Shown piece by piece: positions 6,312 through 13,153 of a stretch of 18,177 nt of DNA. The stretch covers positions 1 through 18,177 of the forward strand of contig JALUZN010000455.1 in NCBI GenBank assembly GCA_027011835.1. Direction: 5' to 3'. Made by a program: the position numbers and the translations under genes. The DNA is from Draconibacterium sp. (GTDB lineage: Bacteria; Bacteroidota; Bacteroidia; Bacteroidales; Prolixibacteraceae). Under the pieces are notes generated by a model. It ran no database searches. It saw only the letters and a list, made by a program, of their open reading frames with translations, and had not been told where the DNA came from. Each line of letters starts with the position of its first letter. Within the stretch, counting starts at the first letter, position 1.

Positions 6312-8569
6312 GCTTTATCCTCCTTATTTTCTTTAGCAGGGTTTTCTAATATAAATGTTACAAAATTTCCACGCATTCCAGTTCCGCCCATAATGGGGTC
6401 CATAACTACTCTTGTAACTAATTCCGAGTCGCTGCCTCCTTTTCCGTATGCGCGAGTTAGTTTCTTGTTGGTATGGCCAAAACCGTGTACCATGTACACC
6501 GAATCCCATCGGATACGTTCGGTTACACGTGCTTTTACAGGGAACGACGAGACCACTCCGTCCTGATTTTTTAACCAGATATATTGGTTGTTTTTTATCT
6601 CCCACAAGTCGGCCACTTTGGGGTTAATCCACACACTGTTTTCGTCCATTAAATCCCATAAATTATGATTGTTCGATGTTCGGCTGAACGTGTGCATTGG
6701 CGCCCGGCCGTAATTTAACCGGTAATAACCTTGCTCCGGCTCGGGGTGGTGTGTATATTTTGGAATAGGATCAAATTCTTCATTCGCCAGTTCAGTCGAA
6801 TAGAGTTCTATTTTCCCCGTATTTGTGTTGAATTCAAAATCGGGTAATCCTTCGAGCCAGAAAAGATCGTCGTATTCGCGTTTGAACTTTTTAACTCCTA
6901 TTCGTTGCATCTCTTCTAACGACGATCCAACTTGCTTGAGTTGCCAATCGATTACATCTTCAATTTTATCCCACTTAAAATAGGCCTCGAGGCCAAGGCG
7001 TGACGCCAGATTTTTGGCAATCCACCAGTTGGGTTTCGAGTCGTATTTGGGTTGAACTGCCGGCATTCGTAAGGCAAGTGCCGGTTCGCGGTGTGGCGAT
7101 GTCCGAACAAAGTCGTACCGTTCTAAATAGGTACATTCGGGCAATACTACATCGGCATATCCGGTTATGTCCATCGGCATGGTATCGATAACGACCAGAA
7201 AATCGAGGTTGTTTATTGCTTCAAGCGTTTTTCTTTGGTCGGGCAACGAAGCCATTAAGTTTGTTCCGTAAACAATCCATCCCCGCAAATGGCAATTTAA
7301 ATCGGCATTTGGAATTGTTGCATCGCAAATTCCTGTTGATAGAACTTCGGTTACCAGATTGTATTTATTGTCGGGGTAAGCGTCTTTCCACGACCGTGTT
7401 GGTTTTGGGTAGGGTGGATGTGGAAACGTTGGAAGATGAACTTTTTCGGGGTTGTAAAACCCTCCACGCCGACCCCACGACCCTAATAGTGCATTTAAAA
7501 TTGCAATGGCTCTCGAACGTTGTGTGTCGTCGCCGTACCAGGTTACATGCCTTCCCGGATGCACTAAGGTGCTTGGTGCTGCTGCTGCCATTTCGCGTGC
7601 AGTAGCTCTTATTATATGTGGTTCGATGGTGGTAATTCCATAGGCCCACTCCGGTGTATTGTTTTTTACATGTTCTTTTAGTTCATCGAACCCAAAAGCA
7701 TATTTCTCAATATAATCTTTATCGTAAAGCTCTTCGTTAATAATAACGTGAATCCAGGCCAAAAGCAGTGCGATGTCGGTGGCGGGTTTTATGGGCAACC
7801 AATATTTAGAGTGCGAAGCCGCAGTGGAGAATCGTGGGTCGACAGTAATAATTGTTGCCTTATTCTCGATGGCGTGCGACATCTCCTGAATTTGCCCGTT
7901 GTGCATGTTTTCGCCAATGTGCGAGCCAATTAATACCAAACATTTTGTGTCGCGAATATCGGTGCGTTCAGGCGACATGACATCTTCGCCAAAAGTAGCA
8001 GTAAAAGCAACTTCGCGAGGCCCGCGGCACTGGGCAAACGACGGTGCTGTTATATTGGGTGTGCCAAAAGCTTTTACTAAATGCGTTAACATTTTTCCGC
8101 CCGAACCGTGCGAGAAAAGTGCTAAACACTCGGGGCCGTGCTCTTTTCGCAATTTGTCCATTTTTTCGGCAACTAAATCTAACGCTTCATCCCAACTTGC
8201 TTTACGATAATACTGCGTACCGTCGGCTTTCGTTTCTCTTATTAATGGAGTTTTCAACCGGTCTTCGTCGTAGTACATTCCAACGCCACCGGTGCCTCGC
8301 GGGCATAAACGCCCGTTGCAGTGCGGGTCGTCGTTGTTCCCAATAATTTTTCTAATCTCTCCTTTCTTGTCTACATAGGTCCATCCGGCACATTTCCAGA
8401 AACATACTTCGCAGTAGGTAGGATAGGGGGTGAGGTCTTCGTCGCTCACCGGCCCTTGTTTGTCCGATTCAAAAAAACTGAATCCTTTTGCTCCGAGAGC
8501 ACTAAACCCCAACGCGGTTGCTCCGGCTCCCGCTGTTGAAATTTTAATAAAATCCCGTCTTGTTTTCAT
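6308..8569 (-). CDS. Molybdopterin oxidoreductase catalytic subunit, PsrA/PhsA-like
   Basis: The 753-residue product starts with a Tat signal (TRRDFIK at residues 3-9, then an Ala/Gly-rich hydrophobic stretch), so it acts in the periplasm. Cys53, Cys56, Cys60 and Cys89 (CEVCFWKC and LCPRG) form the N-terminal [4Fe-4S] site of the DMSO-reductase superfamily. In SFAQCRGPRE, Cys181 is at the place expected for the molybdenum ligand of PsrA/PhsA enzymes. The length fits that family. The following ferredoxin, NrfD, YeeE/YedE and rhodanese-fold genes support a sulfur substrate: polysulfide, thiosulfate or elemental sulfur, reduced or possibly oxidised. Related enzymes act on tetrathionate, arsenate or selenate, and these cannot be excluded. 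ATG 8569 is the first in-frame start and is needed for the Tat signal. No Shine-Dalgarno site is visible. Confidence 0.93.
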   Translation of the reverse strand: MKTRRDFIKISTAGAGATALGFSALGAKGFSFFESDKQGPVSDEDLTPYPTYCEVCFWKCAGWTYVDKKGEIRKIIGNNDDPHCNGRLCPRGTGGVGMYYDEDRLKTPLIRETKADGTQYYRKASWDEALDLVAEKMDKLRKEHGPECLALFSHGSGGKMLTHLVKAFGTPNITAPSFAQCRGPREVAFTATFGEDVMSPERTDIRDTKCLVLIGSHIGENMHNGQIQEMSHAIENKATIITVDPRFSTAASHSKYWLPIKPATDIALLLAWIHVIINEELYDKDYIEKYAFGFDELKEHVKNNTPEWAYGITTIEPHIIRATAREMAAAAPSTLVHPGRHVTWYGDDTQRSRAIAILNALLGSWGRRGGFYNPEKVHLPTFPHPPYPKPTRSWKDAYPDNKYNLVTEVLSTGICDATIPNADLNCHLRGWIVYGTNLMASLPDQRKTLEAINNLDFLVVIDTMPMDITGYADVVLPECTYLERYDFVRTSPHREPALALRMPAVQPKYDSKPNWWIAKNLASRLGLEAYFKWDKIEDVIDWQLKQVGSSLEEMQRIGVKKFKREYDDLFWLEGLPDFEFNTNTGKIELYSTELANEEFDPIPKYTHHPEPEQGYYRLNYGRAPMHTFSRTSNNHNLWDLMDENSVWINPKVADLWEIKNNQYIWLKNQDGVVSSFPVKARVTERIRWDSVYMVHGFGHTNKKLTRAYGKGGSDSELVTRVVMDPIMGGTGMRGNFVTFILENPAKENKEDKA

Positions 8570-8694
8570 TCGCGAAAATTTAAGTTTTACAAGCAGTAAG
8601 TTGTATTATTTGCCAAATTCATATCGAAAAACAGAAAATGAATTGTTGTAATCAGCAACTTAATTTCTCATCTAATTAGGTATATTTTTAGATG

Positions 8695-8759
8695 TTTGTA
8701 ACAAATATAAAAATGTATTTCGGAAATAATAAACGCTGTAACTATTTGAAAACGTTACA
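8695..8759. promoter_or_regulatory. Possible operator: inverted repeats with TGTAAC half-sites
   Basis: TTTGT-A-ACAAA (8695-8705) overlaps the -7 candidate. TGTAAC occurs at 8697-8702 and 8737-8742, and its complement GTTACA at 8754-8759. Such half-sites recall CRP/FNR-family operators, but the 11-base spacing of the outer pair is wider than the usual six. The link to a redox or nitrosative regulator is only a suggestion. Confidence 0.3.
8702..8709 (-). promoter_or_regulatory. Candidate -7 box for the sulfur operon
   Basis: On the minus strand the bases read TATATTTG, matching the Bacteroidota -7 consensus TAnnTTTG. It would give a leader of about 125 bases before ATG 8569. No clear TTG -33 box stands at the right distance, so this is tentative. 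Confidence 0.35.
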
Positions 8760-8914
8760 AATAAGACTTTTGTTCACTTTATTTTGCGCATTGTCTTTAA
8801 TAAAACGAGTTCAATGAAGTGAAAAATAATGCATTGCGCTTTTATACAGTAAACTTATGTTTATTTGAGATTTTTGTTTTGTATTTTTATTACAATTTAA
8901 TCAAAAGAATTTTT

Positions 8915-8989
8915 CGAGGCTCTGCCTCGGGGCCATATATTCTCTCCTGAATTTTAGGAGAGATGTTATCCTTCATCTGACGGATAACA
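8915..8989. repeat. Three consecutive hairpins in the divergent control region
   Basis: Hairpin 1: CGAGGC (8915-8920), loop TCT, GCCTCG (8924-8929). Hairpin 2: TCTCTCCT (8941-8948), 7-base loop, AGGAGAGA (8956-8963). Hairpin 3: TGTTATCC (8964-8971), 10-base loop, GGATAACA (8982-8989). All stems are perfect, and hairpins 2 and 3 are directly adjacent. CCTTC (8970-8974) can instead pair with GAAGG (8990-8994), giving an alternative fold. It could be a dispersed palindromic element or a structured leader. Confidence 0.7.
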
Positions 8990-9028
8990 GAAGGGTGAAA
9001 TAAAGAAAATCAGATTCTAATGTTTTAT

Positions 9029-9036
9029 TACTTTTG
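9029..9036 (+). promoter_or_regulatory. Candidate -7 box for the Rieske/cytochrome b operon
   Basis: TACTTTTG fits TAnnTTTG exactly. Transcription from it would start only about 10 bases before the GTG at 9054, giving a very short leader. No convincing -33 TTG is present. Confidence 0.35.
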
Positions 9037-9053
9037 CTGATAAATATTTTAAC

Positions 9054-9443
9054 GTGGAAAAAAAGAGCAGGCGTACTTTTATAAAATTTGGAATTGCAGG
9101 AGTTGTTTCTTTGCTGATTGTTGCATGGAATAAGTTTACGCTTCGTCATATTAATCAATTAAAACATGTTCGTAAAGTTTTTCCTCTTCCGAAAAATCGG
9201 TTGGTTACTTTTTATCGGAATTTTATTGTTGTAAAACGCGAAAAAACAACAGTGTTCTCTTCGCATTGTACTCATTTGGGATGCGAAATTAACAGATTAG
9301 AAAATAATAAGTTAGTTTGTCCGTGCCACGGTTCCGAGTTCGATTTAGACGGGAATGCAGTAAAGGGGCCTGCGTATAAAAGTCTTAAAAAGATACCTTC
9401 ACAAATTATTTCCAACGGTACGGAAATAGAGATAAATTTATAG
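9054..9443 (+). CDS. Rieske [2Fe-2S] protein
   Basis: The 129-residue product has a Tat-like N-terminus (RRTFIK at residues 6-11) and one hydrophobic segment (about 13-25) that probably stays as a membrane anchor, with the cluster domain in the periplasm. The cluster motifs are CTHLGC (Cys72, His74) and CPCHGSEF (Cys89, His92), with Cys77 and Cys91 placed to form the usual Rieske disulfide. All ligands are present. GTG 9054 is the start because the frame has a TAA at 9018-9020 and no ATG before the Tat motif. The cytochrome b gene begins one base after the stop, so the two are translated together and should form one quinol-oxidising complex. It is shorter than mitochondrial-type Rieske proteins, as is common in b6f-like and anaerobic variants. 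Confidence 0.95.
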   Translation: MEKKSRRTFIKFGIAGVVSLLIVAWNKFTLRHINQLKHVRKVFPLPKNRLVTFYRNFIVVKREKTTVFSSHCTHLGCEINRLENNKLVCPCHGSEFDLDGNAVKGPAYKSLKKIPSQIISNGTEIEINL

Positions 9444-9444
9444 C

Positions 9445-12147
9445 ATGAGACTGAGGTGGAGACATACAACTTTTGGCACGCTTTCTATTGCGCTGTTTTT
9501 GTTTGTTGTTGTGTCGGGAGTTTTACTGATGTTTCCATTTAAAGTTGCTACCCCCTATTCGAGTATTACAAAAATGCTGCTCGAAGATCCGTGGTTGTCG
9601 TTGCTTCGTAATTTTCATTTTTGGAGTTCTCAGTTTTTTCTTATTTCCATACTTATTCATATTTTCGACCACTATCAGAAAAAGAAAGTTGGGTTTAAAA
9701 TAGGAGTAGGTTTGCGGCTTGCGCTGGGTGTTTTTATTGTTTTCCTGGCAATGCTTTCCGGGTTTTTATTAAAGGGAGATGCCGACAGCGTACAAGCCCG
9801 CCTGATTTTGGAGACTCTAATAAAACGTATTCCGGTTATTGGCGAGTCGCTGGCGTATACATTTTTAGGGAGTGCCGGAAGTTTCCTGTTTATCTACATT
9901 CATCATATTGTTACGTTAACTGTTTTTATTGCCTATATAATTGTTGAACATAGCCGTAAGTTTAAACCATCGGGAACCGATATTCTAATTTCATTTTTTT
10001 TAGTTCTTGTTTTTAGCTTCTTATTTTCTGCTCCATTACACGATAGTTTTAACCCCTCGGTAAAAGGCCCCTGGTATTTTGTTGGGTTTCAGGAAATACT
10101 GCACTGGTTGAGCCATCCCGACTGGTCATTGTTACTAGTTGCAATAATGCTTGCGCTTTTTTTTATGGCGAATACAGGTAGCCGGAAGTTTTCTTTTATT
10201 GGGAAAAGAGCATTACTCGTTTTTACCGGTTTTTATATTCTTCTTACCATTACAGGGCTTTTTTTTAGAGGAGAGCGGTGGAAGTTAGTTTTGCCCGGGC
10301 AACCCGGTTACGGGTACAGTGTCTTAAATAATTTTAAAACAACGGCGGTAAACTTTTTCCCTGAGTTTGAAAACGAAACGGTTGACGGTTCTCCGGAAAT
10401 TCAAGGCAGAAAAGAGAGCTGTCTTTTATGTCATACAGGTACTCACGGATTTGTTGATGCACACAAGCCCGAATCAATCGGCTGTTTTTCGTGCCACCTT
10501 GGAAATCCGTTTGCCACTTCAAAAACAGGAGCACACCACGGAATGATTTTAGTGCCCGGAAATATTGCAACAGCAAAACAAACTTGTGGAACGGCACAAT
10601 GTCACCCCGATATTGCGAGCCGGATTCATACCGGATTAATGACTACTTTAAGCGGAATGATTGGGGTTGACAGAACGGTTTTTGGCGAGCAGAAAGATTT
10701 CGATATCCAGGCACACGTCAATAATCTGGGCAACTCGGCAGCCGATGAACACTTGCGAAATTTATGTGTGGGTTGTCATCTCGGAAACGGGAAAAACGTG
10801 CCGGGTGCAGTTACCGAAGAGAGTCGGGGGGGAGGTTGTTTGGCGTGCCATTTAAATTACAGCACGGAAGCTGCCGATTCGTTAAAAGTAAAATATCCGG
10901 AAAAGATGCAGGTGCACCCTGCGGTGAGTTTACAGGTTACTAACAATCACTGTTTTGGCTGCCACAGTCGCTCGGGGCGAATCTCGACCAATTACGAGGG
11001 GTGGCACGAAACACAACTGGAACCCGAAAAAATGCCTGAGAATAAGAATTACCGGCTTGTGGAGGGATTCCGTGTTTTTAAAAAAGTATCCGACGATGTT
11101 CATCACGAATTGGGATTGGAGTGCATCGATTGCCACAACTCGTACGAGTTAATGGGCGATGGGAATTTCTACTCGCACGAAGAACAACAGCAAGATGTTC
11201 GGTGCAGCGACTGCCATTTTCAGGGAAAACCAAAACTTACCGATGCCACCGATTTGGATAATGAGTCGGCACTAATTGCAGCACTGCGTTTTGGTTCTGT
11301 TTCGAATAAAAAGTATTTAACCACTCAGAAATACGGTCGCCCCTTAATTAATACTTTTTATGAAAACGATACCGCCTATTTTATCACAAAAAACAGGGGC
11401 AAAAAGTTTGTTTTAAAACCGCAGTCGAGTGTTTGTGCCCGCGATAAAGCACACTCTAATCTTGCTTGTTCGAGCTGCCACACGGCGTGGGCTCCCAGTT
11501 GCATTGGATGCCACAATTCGTACAACAAAAACGAACCGGCATATAATATGCTTACAAAAAAAGCGGTAACCGGTGGATGGGTAGAGTTCTCGGGGGTTTA
11601 TAATGCAACACTTCCTGCGTTGGGCATTAGGAAAACCGGAGAAAAAGACGAAGTAATTCCCGTAATTCCGGGAATGATTTTAACCATCGACAAAGGGTCG
11701 TTTACAAAACAAAAACACGACTCGCTTATTTTTAGGCGGTTGTTTGCTCCGGCAGCACCACATACTACTGCGGCAAAGGGACGAAGTTGTAAGAGCTGCC
11801 ATAACAACCCGGCGGCACTTGGTTTTGGCGAGGGAGAACTAACTTTTGAAATTACGGGAAACAGGGGTGTTTGGAAATTCAGGGCAATGTTCGAAAACGA
11901 TGTTCACGATAACTTGCCTGCCGATGCCTGGACAGGATTTTTAAAAAATCGTACCGGAATGGTAGCCACCCGAAACGATGTTTTTCCGTTCGACATTAAA
12001 ACTCAGCAGAAAATACTAACGGTGGGAGCGTGTTTAACCTGCCACAACGACGAATCGGAAATAATGGTAAACTCGCTGTCCAACTTCGATAGTGTTTTTG
12101 CAAAAAGAAGCAGCAAATGTGTTGTGCCCGAGTGGAGTGTGGAATAA
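9445..12147 (+). CDS. Cytochrome b fused to a twelve-motif multiheme c-type cytochrome
   Basis: Residues 1-275 form a cytochrome b with about eight helices. His58/His72 (13 residues between) and His154/His169 (14 between) match the heme b ligand spacing of cytochrome b6. The Qo loop motif reads GPWYFVG where mitochondrial-type proteins have PEWY. Residues 320-900 are periplasmic and carry c-heme sites at 326, 347, 441, 465, 503, 560, 587, 675, 686, 782 and 863 (CXXCH), plus 381-387 with the expanded form CGTAQCH. This gives twelve possible c hemes. With the Rieske protein just upstream it would oxidise menaquinol and pass electrons to the c hemes without a separate cytochrome c1. The order Rieske, cytochrome b, multiheme recalls, from memory, the Geobacter ExtO/ExtP/ExtM set, where the parts are separate. 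The 3' end lies 4 bases from the convergent DUF4249 gene. Confidence 0.93.
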   Translation: MRLRWRHTTFGTLSIALFLFVVVSGVLLMFPFKVATPYSSITKMLLEDPWLSLLRNFHFWSSQFFLISILIHIFDHYQKKKVGFKIGVGLRLALGVFIVFLAMLSGFLLKGDADSVQARLILETLIKRIPVIGESLAYTFLGSAGSFLFIYIHHIVTLTVFIAYIIVEHSRKFKPSGTDILISFFLVLVFSFLFSAPLHDSFNPSVKGPWYFVGFQEILHWLSHPDWSLLLVAIMLALFFMANTGSRKFSFIGKRALLVFTGFYILLTITGLFFRGERWKLVLPGQPGYGYSVLNNFKTTAVNFFPEFENETVDGSPEIQGRKESCLLCHTGTHGFVDAHKPESIGCFSCHLGNPFATSKTGAHHGMILVPGNIATAKQTCGTAQCHPDIASRIHTGLMTTLSGMIGVDRTVFGEQKDFDIQAHVNNLGNSAADEHLRNLCVGCHLGNGKNVPGAVTEESRGGGCLACHLNYSTEAADSLKVKYPEKMQVHPAVSLQVTNNHCFGCHSRSGRISTNYEGWHETQLEPEKMPENKNYRLVEGFRVFKKVSDDVHHELGLECIDCHNSYELMGDGNFYSHEEQQQDVRCSDCHFQGKPKLTDATDLDNESALIAALRFGSVSNKKYLTTQKYGRPLINTFYENDTAYFITKNRGKKFVLKPQSSVCARDKAHSNLACSSCHTAWAPSCIGCHNSYNKNEPAYNMLTKKAVTGGWVEFSGVYNATLPALGIRKTGEKDEVIPVIPGMILTIDKGSFTKQKHDSLIFRRLFAPAAPHTTAAKGRSCKSCHNNPAALGFGEGELTFEITGNRGVWKFRAMFENDVHDNLPADAWTGFLKNRTGMVATRNDVFPFDIKTQQKILTVGACLTCHNDESEIMVNSLSNFDSVFAKRSSKCVVPEWSVE

Positions 12148-12151
12148 TAAA

Positions 12152-13144
12152 TCAATATTTAATTGGTACATCTGTCGATGAAATGTTTTCTCCGGCAAAA
12201 ATTCCAAGTCCGTTTTTTACATTCGAATAAATAATTATCGGCTCTGAATATATATCGTCTTGCAATCGCATTCTTTTTGCATAACTCGAACAGAAATTAT
12301 AAGCATCTTTCGATAGCGAATGAAGTTCGATATGCAGTTTGCTTTTATCTAATATATAAATATTTCCTTTTTCTAATTTGCTTAAATCCTGATTGCTGAA
12401 CAGATAATCGACATTGTTGTACATTGTTGCTGTGCCTGTAATTTTCTTTTTTTTAGATTGAAAAGTTGCATCGCTGAAAAGCAACGAGTTGTTTATATAT
12501 AACTGATGACCGGGTAACTCTCCACTAAGAATTTCGGCATATTGCCAGGTGTAAAATTCGCGTATGTTGTTTGTTGTGTCGAGTTTTAGAACCGGAGCTG
12601 CAGCACTAATGTAATAATAGTTGTTGCCCGGGGGGTCGTTAAATTCAATTTCGAAATAGAAACGTAAAGAAAAAGCGGAGTCTTCTTCGGTAATCCACTT
12701 TAACCAAATGGCCGTGTCGGAAACAATCTCGACTTTTTGTGGCAGTTCCGATTGTGAAGATGCTTTCTGTGGTATATCATCTTCGGTAGTTTCGGCAACA
12801 ATTTTATAAACTATTCCGGGAACGGGAGTTGTATTCGAAATAAACTTTCCAATACTATCAGCGGGTGTTTTTTCATAAGTTAGTTCTTCAATAAAAACAT
12901 TGTTTTCGAATAGCGATACTTTCGCTTCTTTCAATTCAATAACTTCCTGTGTTTTTTGAGGGTGCATATTTTTGGTAACAGTAACACTCAGTTTTTCCTG
13001 GCCGGTAAACAGCGAGTTTACAACAATGAGGTTTGCAACACTGTTGGTTTTAATAATAAATTCTTTGTCGCACGAAACAAAAATAGTTGCTGCAACAAGC
13101 AGTGCTATTCCTAATTTTGTAACTATTTTGCTATTTCGTTTCAT
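12152..13144 (-). CDS. DUF4249-type outer-membrane lipoprotein
   Basis: The 330-residue product has a lipoprotein signal with FVSC, Cys25 being the expected lipidation site, followed by DKE. The body shows features I associate with DUF4249: an early VVNSLF..Q.KLSVTVTKN strand region, KEAKVSLFENN, a mid-protein YYYISAAAP and a C-terminal GLGIFAG. DUF4249 proteins are regularly encoded next to TonB-dependent receptors in Bacteroidota and are thought to be surface partners of them; the ligand is unknown. The gene follows the receptor by 9 bases in the same operon. If the receptor is inactive, this protein may have lost its partner. Identification is from recalled pattern, not a search. Confidence 0.8.
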   Translation of the reverse strand: MKRNSKIVTKLGIALLVAATIFVSCDKEFIIKTNSVANLIVVNSLFTGQEKLSVTVTKNMHPQKTQEVIELKEAKVSLFENNVFIEELTYEKTPADSIGKFISNTTPVPGIVYKIVAETTEDDIPQKASSQSELPQKVEIVSDTAIWLKWITEEDSAFSLRFYFEIEFNDPPGNNYYYISAAAPVLKLDTTNNIREFYTWQYAEILSGELPGHQLYINNSLLFSDATFQSKKKKITGTATMYNNVDYLFSNQDLSKLEKGNIYILDKSKLHIELHSLSKDAYNFCSSYAKRMRLQDDIYSEPIIIYSNVKNGLGIFAGENISSTDVPIKY

Positions 13145-13153
13145 TGTTATTTG

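Larger units (their letters stand above)
8570..9053. other. Divergent control region between the sulfur operon and the Rieske/cytochrome b operon
   Basis: This 484-base AT-rich stretch has no credible gene. It holds promoter candidates for both directions (8702-8709 minus, 9029-9036 plus). Near the minus-strand candidate are small inverted repeats: TTTGT-A-ACAAA at 8695-8705, and TGTAAC (8737-8742) with GTTACA (8754-8759). Three consecutive hairpins occupy 8915-8989. Shared regulation of the two divergent operons is plausible. Confidence 0.6.

Noticed and set aside
7216..7605. 129-codon plus-strand open frame inside the molybdoenzyme gene
   Set aside because: It is opposite a gene with clear catalytic motifs; its translation is rich in Arg and Leu without domain features, as expected of a shadow frame.
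8570..9053. CRISPR array or tRNA in the divergent region
   Set aside because: The hairpins differ from one another in sequence and there are no regular direct repeats; no cloverleaf with a CCA-type acceptor can be drawn.
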